A DNA stretch of 64,000 bases from Meconema thalassinum (lineage: Eukaryota; Arthropoda; Insecta; Orthoptera; Tettigoniidae), in assembly GCA_946902985.2 (NCBI GenBank), contig OX336389.2, positions 125,275,572-125,339,571 of the forward strand, in the 5' to 3' direction. Within the stretch, counting starts at the first letter, position 1; every line of letters starts with the position of its first letter. Below the pieces are notes generated by a model. The model was not told the DNA's origin. It worked only from the letters and a program-made list of their open reading frames with translations, and ran no database searches. The position numbers and the translations under genes are program-made. Positions 1 through 10,215 of this stretch are shown here, in pieces.

Positions 1-95
1 GCATTGTCAATGCCTTTCTTCAGGAGAATGGTATTCACAGAATGGAATGGCCTGTCTATGTCCGTCCTCACTTTCATCCCCACTGTGCTCCATGG
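1..95 (+). pseudogene. Tc1-like transposase fragment
   Basis: One frame of the first 80 bases reads as a Tc1/mariner DDE segment: a phrase like FLQENGIHRMEWP is typical of the stretch just before the second catalytic Asp. The usual SPDLNPIE motif that should follow is not preserved, so this is a decayed relic cut by the window edge. Nothing else of the element is visible here. Confidence 0.4.
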
Positions 96-179
96 CAATA
101 TGCAAAACTATTTTTGATATTTGTATTGGAACAGTCGAAATACTCAACACCTATTTTCGTTAAGTAAAAATAGACTGTC

Positions 180-470
180 ATTCTTGTTTTTGATTCATTT
201 AGGTGCTTGGACATCGTGGCCATCAGCTCCGTGTACTTGCAGTACGTGAAGAATTGCCAGATAACCTATATTATTGTGGTGTCTAAATTAGTATGATTAT
301 TTGTGCTTGATAGGAATGGAAAGGATGAAGTCATGGGCTCAAGTTAGGAACCATTGCAGTATTTGCCTCGAGTAAAAGTGGAAAACAATGGGTGGGGATC
401 GAACCTCTTCTCAGTCAACGAGTCTCCAGTCTTTATTAAGGCCATGTGTGATAAATGCATTTCTGCTACG
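180..470 (-). repeat. degenerate SINE, family B
   Basis: In reverse complement this carries the parts of the B-family SINE seen at 5515 and 32410: a tRNA B-box-like GATCGAACC near 400, the central 'ggaaaacca' type block and the tail with a chromosome-wide 'cagataacctatattattgtgg' type motif. It is much more diverged than the other copies. Confidence 0.45.
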
Positions 471-639
471 TCGATTACGGTATAGTGGTTTTGTAGTAGC
501 GAACACTATTCCAGTCACCTCAGAAACACAGGCAATCAGATAAATGCATCACACATTCAAGTACATTGAGCTGCTGGCCAAAATATGTCCCAATACCCTA
601 ATTAAAGCAAAAACAACGTGTTGAAGTCTGTCTTCGAAC

Positions 640-800
640 ACTTCCAGCATCTGTTATGAATAGCTGTGGCGATTACAACGTTTACTGTTTGTTTGCTTTG
701 ATACAAGCTGCAGCCATGCTGCCAACGTAACTGCTGATGCTAGCTCTTGCAGCAGCAAGTAAGCACTGCGGAGAACATTCCTTGGCGCCCTGTAGAAGAA
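640..800. repeat. dispersed repeat, second copy at 19865-20010
   Basis: About 150 bp match 19865-20010 in the same orientation, with shared blocks such as GCCAACGTAACTG and CACTGCGGA followed by ACAACATTCC or GAACATTCC, and the end TGGCGCCC. The second copy lies inside one arm of a foldback element. Whether the shared piece is an old exon, a retrocopy or part of an unknown transposon cannot be told from two copies. Confidence 0.6.
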
Positions 801-1001
801 TTTGATGATGATGATGAAACCAAACATTTGGCTTTCACAGTAAGCAAGGTGAAACGAAGAGACATGGTACTGCATAGTATAGTAAAATCGCACATATTCG
901 CCAACTTATTTACGCCGTACATTCCTACTACGTCTTCAGAGCTGGTGCTCAGACAGTAGTAGTAGTAGTACTAGTAGATCATTGAGAAGAATTAAACTTA
1001 C

Positions 1002-1215
1002 CCATCAAAGGCTAGAACCTCAGTACCTATGAAGGCTGGTCTCAGGTCACTACGACGGAATATAAGGTTGATCCTCTCCCGGTAGTCTCGTGCTCTGTGT
1101 TGAAACTGTACTGTTGCTGGATCTGCCAGCTCTGGGGAGAAGGAATCGCCCTTCATCACACGGAACATTGACCGGAACACTTGCTCTCCTGGTGGGTCTG
1201 ATATGAGGAATGTAT
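1002..1215 (-). CDS. SEA-domain exon of a Frizzled/SEA host gene
   Basis: This 214 nt minus-strand exon is bounded by an acceptor (TTTGCAG) after 1215 and a donor (GG|GTAAGT) before 1002. It enters in phase 1, which matches the exit phase of the exon at 5101-5342. It encodes about 71 residues with the look of a SEA domain: 'VQFQHRARDYRERINLIF' followed by 'RRSDLRPAFIGTEVLAFDG', the usual helix, S-x-L and EV-x-x-F-x-x-G pattern. SEA domains occur in the stalks of secreted or membrane-bound, O-glycosylated proteins and some type II transmembrane proteases. The downstream part of the gene is outside the window. The gene may be corin-like or another mosaic receptor or protease; that identity is inference, while the exon and its splice sites are clearly visible. 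Confidence 0.75.
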
Positions 1216-1599
1216 CTGCAAATACATATATAAAACACGAATTTCAATATTGTGTTCATTGCCAAACTATTAGCCTTTCATTTACATGGATTATTTCTAT
1301 TTAATAACCCATCTTTAAGGTCAACAATTTGCAATGTCTTTAGTAAAATGAATTTAAGACTCCTCCACCATGATAAGCATCTTATATAAGTCGAGAGACT
1401 CAAATGCAGTCCTTTAGGAAACCATGCGCAGATGCAATAAATATTTGTTAAACTTCAACATTGGAATAATTTCTAGTAATAACTCAGATTTTGTAAATCA
1501 GTGGAAGGTGAATAGAATTGAACAGGGGCATGATTAAGGGAGTAGAGGAAACGTAAAAAAAGCTACAGTGTCATAAAGTTACTTTGTCAGACTTTGCCC

Positions 1600-1730
1600 C
1601 AAAGGGGGGCTTTAACGTGCCAGTAAATCTACTGACACGACTCCCTTGTCTTTGTGCGCCCTCAAATGCCAACTGGTTGTGCCAGGATTCAATCCTGCGA
1701 TCTTGGGACTGTAACATTATCAAGCTGAGA
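1600..1730 (-). repeat. SINE related to family A
   Basis: Reverse-complement reading gives a tRNA B-box-like segment (AGGATTGAATCCT) and, further on, a block with GTAGATTTACTGGCACG and TTAAAG. This has the same organisation as family A, where the equivalent block is ATAGATTTATGGCATG and TTAAAG. It looks like a sister family with a diverged sequence. Only one copy is in the window. Confidence 0.5.
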
Positions 1731-1740
1731 AGGAAAAGAC

Positions 1741-2738
1741 ATGATGGTAAGCAACTTACATGAACAAGTAGACAATAGGTACACAGTAGGACGAACACAA
1801 AATGTAACAAATATTTCGAGGTATGTCATTGTCAGCGATTCCATATACAGTAGTGTCCTCCTCCACTGTCCCCAAGGACCTTCTCTACAGCTGCTCCATT
1901 GTCATATATCGTTGCATACTACCGACCAGCCAACATCTGTTCTAGAGTGGTTTGTTCCGGTGTGTAAGATTCATTCTTCTCTTAATCACTGAAGATGACT
2001 TTGGTCAAAATATTTGTTGGTTTTCTTTTTGTTCATCCTGCAGTACCGTGTGTGTACGGTATATAATCTACTTACCCAGGTAAGTTGCACTTGCTTTCAA
2101 TTTTGTATTTTCCTTTCTAGCTTTATAATGCTGCCAGTTTTCATATGTTTATTATAATTTTATATTGTAGTTATTTTATATTTTTTATTTTAACAACTGT
2201 TATTGAGAGCTGTTGCCACAAAGCTTTAAGTAGACTTCATACTTATAAACAAATCAACTATCAATTGAAATTATGTCTTCAATCTTTATTCAATTCAATT
2301 ACGTTATAAAATAGATGTAAATATGTACATGAACATTGTCTGTGCTGTTCTAACCAATGTGTACCAGTACAGTACCTGTTTCACGAAGTGCAATGCGTAA
2401 TACCCACATGAAGGATTGTTCACTCGTATACAACCTCTAGCAATTGAACTTTGACATACCTGCACCTGTGTAATATACAAGGAGGAGGAGGAGTAAAGAA
2501 ATACATGGGTTAGGTAAGGCAAACACAAATTTACAGTTAAAATTCCTATATTTTGGCACAGCATACAGAAAACAGTGTAAACTGCAAAGCAAACACAATT
2601 CCTAATTTACCAGTTCGGTAATATTACAGAGGTGTGCAACTTATTAGAATCAAATAGAGAACTTATATTAGTCAGAATTTTTTTATTCAAAATCATTTTA
2701 TTGAACAACGGCCGACATCTTTTATCACACCACTAAGT
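1741..2738. other. intron or intergenic, nothing recognised
   Basis: This AT-rich stretch has no convincing coding frame or repeat boundary. It lies between the SEA exon and the Frizzled exons of the minus-strand host gene, so it is most simply intronic. Confidence 0.5.
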
Positions 2739-3163
2739 GGCTTCGGTGGCGTAGTTGGTAGCACTCTGAACTCCCCTGCCCAAGATAGCTGGTTCAAACC
2801 AGGCCGAAGTCGTCGGATTTTTTAAGAGCGTTAAAATCCTTCAGTATGCCTTCCTTTGGAGGGGAAGTAAAGCCGGCAGTCAAATGTCATAGATTTATGA
2901 CATGCAAAAGATCCTTCAACAGACTAAACTTGTGTGAACCTAAATTTCTAGGTTAGATTTCGTTGGAAGGCTCTATCAAAGTTCCAATGTTCACCACTAG
3001 GTATCATTGAAACCGGTTTGCGAAAGTTGGAACCACTTGAAATAGAAAGGAACTTGTAGCTCACCCTATGGGTGTCCGCTAGAAGCAGCTACAGCCTCAG
3101 GGGAGCCGAACATATCCTCGGACACTCCCGGCACTAAAAGCCATACGATCAATAAATAAAACA
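2739..3163 (+). repeat. composite SINE: family A head with E tail
   Basis: Positions 2739-2811 fold as a complete tRNA-like cloverleaf: acceptor GGCTTCG pairing with CGAAGTC, a D-arm with GTAGTTGG and a T-arm with GGTTCAAACC. The family A body follows (ends near 2955), then a different tail (about 2960-3163) with 'caggggagccgaaca', 'cggacactcccggca' and the end AAGCCATACGATC plus AATAAATAAAA. The same tail occurs at 28478-28585 in reverse and at about 10060-10215. Elsewhere the same head is joined to tail D. Confidence 0.75.
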
Positions 3164-3344
3164 CTTTAGTTAGTAAAGTTTTCTCCCCTGTAGACTTATA
3201 ACTTTTCCCATAAGGAATTGAAGACTACAAATTTTTAGAATTGGGTATTCCGAGGGATACCTGAGCTGGGTCTGGTTTCTCTTGTTTCATTGACTTTGGA
3301 ATGTGCCCTCTGAATCAGGTGATTTCAATCCATGGTCCACGAAT

Positions 3345-3900
3345 CTTTGTATAGTTCAAGAGTCTTTGAATACCTTGGCTCTAAATTCATATGAAAAGTA
3401 GAATATTAGTAATCAAAACAAAACGTGTGGCATTTTGCATTTACGAGGGCCCTCTTTTAGTGGAAATTTTATAAAATCATTTTACTATAAAATTCTTAAA
3501 ATAAAATGTCATTAAAGACTGATGGTTAAATATTTTCCATTCTTGAAAGCATTTGCTGGTATGGACATATAAAACGAATGGAGGAGAAGAGGATACCCAG
3601 GAGGATACACGAGACGAAGTGGAAAGGAAAGACACCGGAGGAAGAACGAGAGACAGGTGGCTGAAAGGGGTAGAAAAAAAGCGTGAAGAAGAGAGGAGAA
3701 GTCTGGACAAGGGTGGAGGCTGAGAGATGGCGGGAAGACAGAAGACGTCGGAGAGGCTTGTGTTCCAAACAGACCCGGCCAGTGGCTAGACACTGAGCAA
3801 GATGAAAATGATGATGATGATGATGGTTAAAAATTTGAAATAACTTCAGCACCTTGTAAATATATTTAGTGCATTAACATTTTGCACTCCTATGTCGAGT
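3345..3900 (+). mobile_element. hAT-like element copy, interrupted by a LINE
   Basis: 3345-3540 and 3826-3900 match consecutive parts of the interior of the hAT-like element at 7318-8243 (roughly 7475-7720). Shared blocks include 'ggctctaaattcata', 'cctcttttagtggaaa' and 'cttcagc-ccttgt-aatatattt'. The gap holds a LINE 3' fragment, so this copy was older than the LINE insertion. The ends of this copy were not found. Confidence 0.65.
3545..3826 (+). mobile_element. LINE 3' fragment, 5'-truncated
   Basis: The plus strand encodes a piece like 'WYGHIKRMEEKRIPRRI' followed by 'KWKGKTPEE', the C-terminal signature found after the RT of many arthropod LINEs. The sequence ends in an (ATG)n-type tail at 3807-3823, which is a normal 3' end for such elements. 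There are no RT motifs, so this is a short 5'-truncated copy. The sequence GATGGTTAAA appears on both sides of the insert, consistent with a target duplication in the hAT copy. Confidence 0.7.
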
Positions 3901-4240
3901 GGGGTTCGACATAAAAATATTTAACCTCCGCTCCGAAGTAGAGTCCCAAACGACATGACGATAGCTTGTACTTACAGCGCTCGTATGACTTCTGTGCTGT
4001 ATTGCGGTATTGTGCAGCCTTCTAATGGTCTCCGAGAGAACACCTTTTCCCTATTTAATATAGTTTGCGGGAATTGTTATGAATTTTTAACTTTCGTTAT
4101 TCTCAAATGTTTTTGACAGTTTTACTGATAATAAAGATTGAATGCAAACATGCCATCTGGTTCATCTTCGCTTATGGAACCGGATATTTTAGAACAGTTA
4201 GTGGACAGTAATAGTTACGATGATGAACAAACAACTGGGC

Positions 4241-4750
4241 GGCTTCGGTGGTGTAGTTGGTAGCATGCTGAGCTTCAATGCCCAAGATCGCGGGTTCAAA
4301 CCCGGCCGAAGTCGTCGGATTTTTTAAGAACGTTAAAAATCCCTCAGTATGCCTTCCTTTGGAGGGGAAGTAAAGCTGGCGGTCCCATGGCATGTTCAAG
4401 AACCTTCCACTAATTACACCTGTGTGAAGCTAAATAAATACAGGTTAAACATTTGACTAACGTTCTTAGGTCCATACGTTTGTCGTCATGAGCCGACTGC
4501 GGTGGCATCTGGTAACTAATTTCTGAACTAGTTGGTCGTTGATGGTGGCGTTTGGCGGCAAAAGTAGTACTTGAAAAAATTCAATGCCTGCAGTCCTTAC
4601 TTGAATTAAAACAGATAACACACACTAATATAGTCATCACAATTAACACTGGTTATCAGACAGATTCTTCACACACCCAAAGTACACGGGGCTACATGAC
4701 CGCGTTGTCGCGGCCCCTAAACTGAGGAACCCACCAACCAACAAACAACT
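4241..4750 (+). repeat. SINE, family A head with D tail
   Basis: The tRNA-like head (4241-4313) has a 7 bp acceptor stem and CGGGTTCAAACCCG T-arm. The body has 'ccttcctttggaggggaag'. The tail (about 4470-4735) has 'gagccgactgcggtggc' and 'gggctacatgaccgcg' with a GGGGC/GCCCC hairpin and ends in (ACCA)n. The same order is found at 52194-52648 and inverted at 30657-31157. The full unit is about 500 bp, long for a SINE. The polymerase III type promoter boxes are in the head. Confidence 0.8.
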
Positions 4751-5100
4751 GACTTGGAAATATAACATAACTATATTTTGTGTTAGATTGTTTTGCAGTG
4801 TTCACTTCCTACTACTGTTCACAGTGCAGAAATTAATTCAGCAGGAAGCACTCGCTAAAGGTAATGGAGTTCAAAAGGTCAAATCAGGAAAAGTTTAAAT
4901 GATATTTTGGGAAACTGGTGTTGAGTCTAATAATTTGCACACTTCTGTGTGCTTTGAGCTTCAAATTTAAACTTACATGGCCACGGTGGCAGAATGTACA
5001 CACTCTTCGATATTCCTTTGGCAGTGAACTAAGATACATTTGTGTTTGCGTTAACCCATGTGCAAATGAAAATACTTGCTAAGCCCACATGTGTGCTAAC

Positions 5101-5342
5101 CTGGTTTGGAATTGCATGAGCCAGGTCCATGGTATTCAGGAAAATTTCCACAATCAAGAATGGATTTGAATCTTGGAGGTAACCTGCTCCCACAACCTCC
5201 TTGGAACTCGCGGCAGAAATCACGACACGGCAATACTATTTTATCCTCTTCCTCGCCAGGACTTCGAGGTAAACAGGTAGGTTGTAGCAACTGACACACA
5301 AACTCGTATGCCAGCCGGTAGCATTCTGCATCCACCAGTTCC
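5101..5342 (-). CDS. Frizzled cysteine-rich domain exon, C-terminal part
   Basis: This 242 nt exon on the minus strand is bounded by an acceptor (TTGTTGCAG) after 5342 and a donor (CCAG|GTTAGC) before 5101. It completes the domain begun in 8675-8885: the split Arg codon (AG|G) joins the two exons, and it leaves in phase 1 to the SEA exon. It shows the classical Fz pattern: ECYRLAYEFVCQLLQPTC, then KIVLPCRDFCREFQGGCG, then ILDCGNFP and a final Cys before KP. Fz domains bind Wnt or lipid ligands in Frizzled receptors, but also occur in corin-type transmembrane serine proteases and in collagen XVIII. With a Ser/Thr/Pro linker before it and a SEA domain after it, a mosaic membrane protein is more likely than a Frizzled receptor. 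The donor and acceptor agreement makes this a real exon. Confidence 0.85.
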
Positions 5343-5514
5343 CTGCAACAAGAAGTTAACAGATACAAACAAGCAGTGGTGTCGCTAGAGGAGAAGAACT
5401 ATCATAACCTATCTTCAAAATTGTCCCGTCAGTTAAATAAAATCTCCATATCAGCTTTTCATATACAGTATATTGTGCAACAATTTCAAACTCAAACTTG
5501 TAGTAATGACCACC

Positions 5515-5901
5515 TCGTAGTGGAGCAGCTATCATTCTTGGCTGTTACCGCAGAGGCCCTGGTTCGATTCCCGGCTCTGCCAAGAAATTTCAATTCTGGT
5601 GCAAGGCTGGAACCGGGTACACTCAGCCTCGGGAGGCAAAACTGAGAAGAAGAGAGTTCAATTCCCACCTCGACCATCCAGGAAGTGGTTTTCCTTGGTT
5701 CCATCAACTCCAGGCAAATGCTATAATGGCTCCTAACTTAAAACCATGGCCACCCCCTTCCCAACCCTATCCACAATTTACAAATACACACACCAGTACC
5801 GCCATCACAATAACACAAGTTATCACACAAATTCTACACACACTCAAATACACAGGACTATATGACCACGATGTCGCAGCTCCTAAAATAAGTAACAACA
5901 A
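5515..5901 (+). repeat. SINE, family B
   Basis: A tRNA-related head (5515-5583, with GGTTCGATTCCCGGC) is followed by a second 'agagttcaattccca' region, the central block 'aagtggttttccttggttcc', a pyrimidine-rich linker, and a tail with CACAATAACACAAGTTATC and GACCACGATGTCGCAGC. It ends in (AAC)n. It is one of several copies; the inverted partner lies immediately downstream at 5982-6382, so the pair can form a hairpin in an RNA of this intron. Confidence 0.8.
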
Positions 5902-5981
5902 CATTGTGTCATCTAAGGCAATATTCATAAAAATAACATTTTAAGATAGCAAAATGGCACAAGTGCTTGTTCCATCTTAAA

Positions 5982-6382
5982 CTGTTGTTGTTGTTGTTTC
6001 ATTTACGGGTTTTTACATTGTGGATATTTCAGCCCTGTGTACTTGGGTGTATGTGTCTGTTCAGAATTTGTCTGATAACCTGTGTTACTGTGGTGTCTGT
6101 AGTAGTGTGTGTATTTGTAATTTAGGCTAGGATTGGGATGAAGAAGGCCATGGGTGTAAGTTAGGAACCATCCCAGCATTTGCTTGGAGTAAAATTTGGG
6201 AAAACCATGGGAAAGGATGGCAGAGGTGGGAATGGAACTCATCTCTCCTCAGTTTTGCCTCACGAGGCTATGTGTACCCTATTCCAGCCCTCAGACCAGA
6301 ACTAAATTTCTTGGCAGAGCCAAGATTCAAACCCAGACCTAAGGGGTGTCAGCCAAGCATGCTAGCCACCACACCACAAGAT
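5982..6382 (-). repeat. SINE, family B, inverted partner
   Basis: Read on the minus strand, it has the same parts as the 5515-5901 copy: a tRNA-like head near 6320-6380, the central 'ggttttccca' block near 6200, and the shared tail. The (AAC)n tail is seen as (GTT)n at 5982-5998. The two are 80 bp apart and tail to tail. Confidence 0.78.
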
Positions 6383-6490
6383 GCTCCCATCTATAACCAA
6401 AGTTTTCATCAGCACTCCTCCAGCACCATAAAATAATTAGGCAGAAAATATGAGTTTAACATGTAATTAATTACAGTATTAGCACAGATT

Positions 6491-6795
6491 ATACCGACAA
6501 CCGTGGTTACGCTCGTTAAAGTGCAGCGTTAGGTCATTCTCTGCTGACAGGTATACGCGTGGGTTCGAGCCCCTCCGTCGGCCGTCCTTGAAATGGTTTT
6601 CCGTGGTTTCCCAATTTTCAACACCAGGTAAATGCTGGAACAGTACCTTCTAACAGGCTACGGCCCCTCCTTCCATATCCTTGCCCAGTTTCATTCACCT
6701 TCATCCATTCCTTCCCTCATCCTGACGCGCAGGTCGCCCACGGGCGTCGACTAGAATGGCCTGCACTCGGCCTCTCAGGGGGGCACACGACAAAA
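6491..6795 (+). repeat. SINE, family C
   Basis: The head ends with a GTGGGTTCGAGCCCCTC T-arm-like motif near 6560. The block shared with family B follows ('ggttttccgtggtttccca'), then 'ggtaaatgctgg', and a C-specific tail with 'cgcaggtcgcccacgggcg' and 'ctctcaggggggcaca'. An inverted copy is at 31400-31682, and part copies are at 27685-27950 and 28590-28800. B and C share the central block but have different heads and tails. Confidence 0.75.
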
Positions 6796-7214
6796 AAAAG
6801 CACAAATTATATTAACATATAGAATTTTTTCAGGTGAATTTCATATTGGGCATAAATTTGTGTTGACCGACTGAGAGATATCGATCAGCTGTTGTTAATA
6901 TAAAGGCAACACTGGAAAATGGCTTCAAAGCCTCTCTTAAAGACCACCCACCAAAACAACCAACTTTTGCAGGAACCAACATTGGAACCCATAACATCAA
7001 TGCAATTTGTACCTCTTGCCGACCGCCAACTAGCTTTTTGGCGACCAGAGTTTTAAAGACTGTACTTATGCAGTAGTGCATTGCGGATTGTCATGGTAGC
7101 GAGTGAGTTCAGGCAATGGGTTAATCTTCCTGGCTTATATCAGATGAAGGTGAAGTGACACGATCTCACTTTCGCACTGAATGCTTTCACAACAAAAAAA
7201 ACACTATAGCATTA

Positions 7215-7317
7215 TAAAGAGGTGGACTAGGCAACTTGAGGAGTGAGATACTTTGTCATTGCTTCCCGCACTGAGTTAGTACAGTAGTTCCAACCCTATG
7301 AGTAGAATGTTCCATAA
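7215..7317 (+). repeat. dispersed repeat F, left part
   Basis: This matches 49100-49200 in the same orientation ('gtgagatactttgtcattgct' against 'gtgaggtagtttgccattgct', then CAGTAGT and AACCCTATGAG). The repeat is cut by the hAT-like element at 7318 and resumes at 8252. The uninterrupted copy at 49085-49345 acts as the empty site. Confidence 0.7.
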
Positions 7318-8243
7318 CAGGGGCCTCGAAACTCTTCAGCCTCCACTAAGTCCCAAGGGCCAAGACCTAGCTAGCTCATCATACCAACATCCTGTAGTTA
7401 TGAATTACGCGCAAAGTTTCGTTTCGGGACGAGTGAGATCTCTATGAGGCAGTGCGCGGGGTATAGTTCAAGAGCGGATGATCAGTATAAAAGACTTTGA
7501 ATATTTCGGCTCTAAATTCATACGAAAAGTAAAATAAAGTAATCAAAACAGAACATGTGGCATAGTGCATTAACGAGGCCCCTCTTTTAGTGGAAAATTT
7601 AAAAATCATTTTACCATCAATTTCTTAAAATCAAAAGTAATTTAAGACTGATGGTTAAATATTTGAAATAACTTCAGCGCCTTGTGAATATATTTAGTGC
7701 ATTATATCATGAAAAGTATAGATGAAATTTTGGAAAGCTGGTGTGGAGTCAAATAATTTGCACACCTCTGTATAAATGTGCTTTTCAGCTCTCGGCACTA
7801 CTTCTCTGTGTGAATAAACATTCTCCTAAATAAAATAAAAAAGTATTTACAGATCCAAATTAACTGACGAGTATTTGAAGTCGCTGCTGATAATTTCCAA
7901 TAGTAAATTTGATCCTCAACTGTAAACAATTGTCAGTGAAAAGTTACAGCCACATAAATCTCTTTAATTATAGTAATAATAATAAATACCTTAATTATGT
8001 GAATTACCTATGCATTTCACTCGTATTAAGTTTTTAGGATAAATCTCATGTCATTAATTACAGTTAAAATGATCAATTTTATTATGTCAAAAATTGTGTT
8101 CTTTAATCGGTCGTTAAATAAAAACAACCGATTATAATTTGTATGATTTGTTTACATTGTAAATTTTACCATGTAGCCTAATCAAAATATGCTATGACGA
8201 GCCGGATTGGAGGTAATCGCGGGCCGTAGTTCTGAGACCCCTG
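7318..8243 (+). mobile_element. hAT-like non-autonomous element, 926 bp
   Basis: The ends are CAGGGGCCTCGAAACTC and, on the other strand, CAGGGGTCTCAGAACTA, a hAT/Charlie-type terminal inverted repeat. The 8 bp flanks are TTCCATAA and TTCCATAG, a target duplication with one change. No coding frame is present; the interior is AT-rich. The element sits in repeat F, whose continuous copy at 49085-49345 confirms the insertion point. A partial second copy lies at 3345-3900. Confidence 0.8.
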
Positions 8244-8251
8244 TTCCATAG

Positions 8252-8365
8252 CATTAACAGGCACCGTTACTCAGCACCACCCACACCTCATAGCTTCCAT
8301 ATAATCACAGAGTGAGTATCAGTGTACAACCACATTTATTCTAGCCCGTGCCACTAAAAAAATGC
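8252..8365 (+). repeat. dispersed repeat F, right part
   Basis: This continues repeat F after the hAT insertion: 'catagcttccatataatcacag' type sequence followed by 'attctagcccgtgcca', as at 49250-49335. Confidence 0.7.
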
Positions 8366-8674
8366 AAAACTACTCGATTCATCATGAAATGGCAACAGGC
8401 AGGAAAATTTACTAGCACAACAATATCCTGTGTGACAATGCCCCAGGTTCCAGGCCTCGGAATGAATATTCATTGAAATCTAGGGATTCTTGATCAACTA
8501 GCCATTTTACGCACTCAATCTGGGACATTTAACAGCCATACTGGCTCTACTCTCAGCTGGTAAAAATGGTGATTGTAATGACAAGAGTGACATAGTACAA
8601 AAGATTAATTATTCTATTATAATAAGCATCAAAACAACTACTACTACTAGAATATGATTGTATTGATGTCCTAC

Positions 8675-8885
8675 CTCAAATCAATGACATCGTCTTTAAC
8701 TGCCTGAATTGAGCTGTGCCCCAGAGCATTAGGATACGATGTCACATTGTATGGCAAGTTTGAGCAGTATACCAGCTGAATAGATCCACAGCGTCTTGGT
8801 GGAGGTGGTGTAGTCGTTGAAGGAGACACCGTTGCTGCAGCAGTCGATGGAGCTGGCACTGGTGTGGTCAGAGCTGCACTGCTCT
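8675..8885 (-). CDS. Ser/Thr/Pro linker and Frizzled domain start, exon
   Basis: The 211 nt minus-strand exon has an acceptor (ATTTCAG) after 8885 and a donor (TTTGAG|GTAGGA) before 8675. It enters in phase 1 and leaves in phase 2, which fits the exon at 5101-5342. It encodes about 35 residues rich in Pro, Thr, Ser and Ala, ending in TTTPPPPRRCG, a likely O-glycosylated stalk. Then comes the beginning of a Frizzled cysteine-rich domain: SIQLVYCSNLPYNVTSYPNALGH, with its first two Cys and the conserved Y-N-x-T and P-N-x-x-G-H. Together the two exons make one complete Fz domain. The 3.3 kb intron between them carries SINEs B and C and the hAT-like element. Earlier exons of the gene would lie at higher coordinates and were not recognised. 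Confidence 0.85.
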
Positions 8886-8889
8886 CTGA

Positions 8890-9228
8890 AATATAAAGAA
8901 TACCTTGTGAATCAAGTCACTGGAACATCTCCCATTTCTCCCATGGTATATGTGGTGGTTATTATTGTTAAATGAGGTGAAAGATCAAAGCCATCCACCC
9001 CAAGGTGCATGTCATTCTCCTGTCTTAACCATTTGTATTAGATAGGGATCAAATATTTTTCTGACAAATATATGGGACACATAAATTTTTGCCATAAATA
9101 AATTGCAGTATAAGCAGGCACCTGTAACTTATGTACCCTAACAAGGTGGCCCATAAAGCAAATACATCAAAGAGAGATAACTGCTAATAACCATAATACC
9201 AATTTAGTTTTACAATAACTATATCAAG
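8890..9228. other. no gene recognised
   Basis: AT-rich sequence upstream of the Fz exon (in its intron) without recognisable coding sequence or repeat ends. Confidence 0.5.
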
Positions 9229-9230
9229 TA

Positions 9231-9888
9231 CAGAGAGTCCAGTTTGTGTGTATCGGAGACCCTAGCTAGCCCGCTCGCCCAAGGCGCGAGCCTGTCTCCC
9301 GCCAGGCACTTTGCCGTTTCGCGGCACTCGCGCGGCATTGAGTCATTGAGTATAGGAATTTGTACTTCAATGTGATCCTTGACTGATTTTTTTGACAAAC
9401 TGACTTACGGAGAGCGATTGTTAACTGATTTTCAAGAAGATTCTGCCACTGCTCACAATGACGAAGCATCCATGACAGAATTGCGTCGCATTTTTGGTAC
9501 TAGGATTATAAGTCGGAACGTGTGGCCTCCGCGAAGCCCAGACTTATCACCATGTGACTTTTATTTGTGGGGGACGCTTATAAATAGAGTGTATGCGGAA
9601 ACCCTCACAATATAAATGAGCTTAAAGACTATATTACAGCTGAAATACAGCCAATCGGTGCTGAGGAACTTCAGAGAGTAAATGCCAGTTTCATAAAAAG
9701 GTGACAGCGATGTGTAGCAGTGAATGGCGAACATTTTCAGCACTAGCTGTGAACTAGGTAAGTACAAATTCCTATACTCAATGACTCAGTGCCGCGCTGG
9801 CGCCGCATAACGGCAAAGTGCATGGCGGAAGACAGGCGCGCGCCGCAGGCGAGCGAGAGTCTACGATACATACAAACTGGACTCTCTG
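9231..9888 (+). mobile_element. mariner-like element, internal deletion, long TIRs
   Basis: The element starts CAGAGAGTCCAGTTTG and ends with the inverse, flanked by TA duplications at 9229-9230 and 9889-9890. The inverted ends are unusually long for mariner, about 130 bp (9231-9368 and 9760-9888), GC-rich, and include matching blocks such as GGCACTTTGCCGTT against AACGGCAAAGTGC. Between them is only the 3' part of a transposase gene. The size (658 bp) and missing N-terminal part mark a deletion derivative that would need a transposase from elsewhere. Confidence 0.85.
9395..9755 (+). pseudogene. mariner transposase, C-terminal remnant
   Basis: The frame around 9430-9610 has DSATAHNDEASMTEL and then WPPRSPDLSPCDFYLWG, the usual second and third catalytic regions of mariner-type DD34D transposases. 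After an in-frame stop following TLTI, another frame continues with NELKDYITAEIQPIGAEELQ and ends in a C-x-x-G-x-H type tail. The N-terminal helix-turn-helix domain and first catalytic Asp are absent. It is non-functional, within the element at 9231-9888. Confidence 0.8.
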
Positions 9889-10059
9889 TAGATATGTAGG
9901 CCTACTTTTCTTTTTAAAATATCACTTAAAATTGCTAATGTCCTTCCCTGTTTCCAGATTTTTGAAATGAATATGCGTTGTTTATGATAACTAGATTCTG
10001 TGTCAAACAATCATAATTGCAAAATTAAACTCGGGAGTTTCCGCCAACACAAAGTTCCT

Positions 10060-10215
10060 CATTTCTCTACTAGAAAGCGCTATAGAGTTCAAGGAGCTTA
10101 GATATCTAACCTCCTTGACCTTCATAGAGATTCAAGGAACAACGAAATTCGACATGCAAGCTACCCTCTGGGTGTCAAATTACAAAGCTTACACCCGGCA
10201 CCAAGGCCATACGAT
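10060..10215 (+). repeat. E-tail repeat, diverged
   Basis: It has 'ttcaaggaacaacg', 'caagctaccctctgggtgtc' and 'cggcaccaaggccatacgat', the last matching the E tail at 3130-3150 and 28490. No tRNA-like head is evident, so it may be a 5'-truncated copy. Confidence 0.55.

Noticed and set aside
4241..4313. Functional tRNA gene
   Set aside because: The cloverleaf is repeated in several dispersed copies with the same downstream body and tail, so it is a SINE head.
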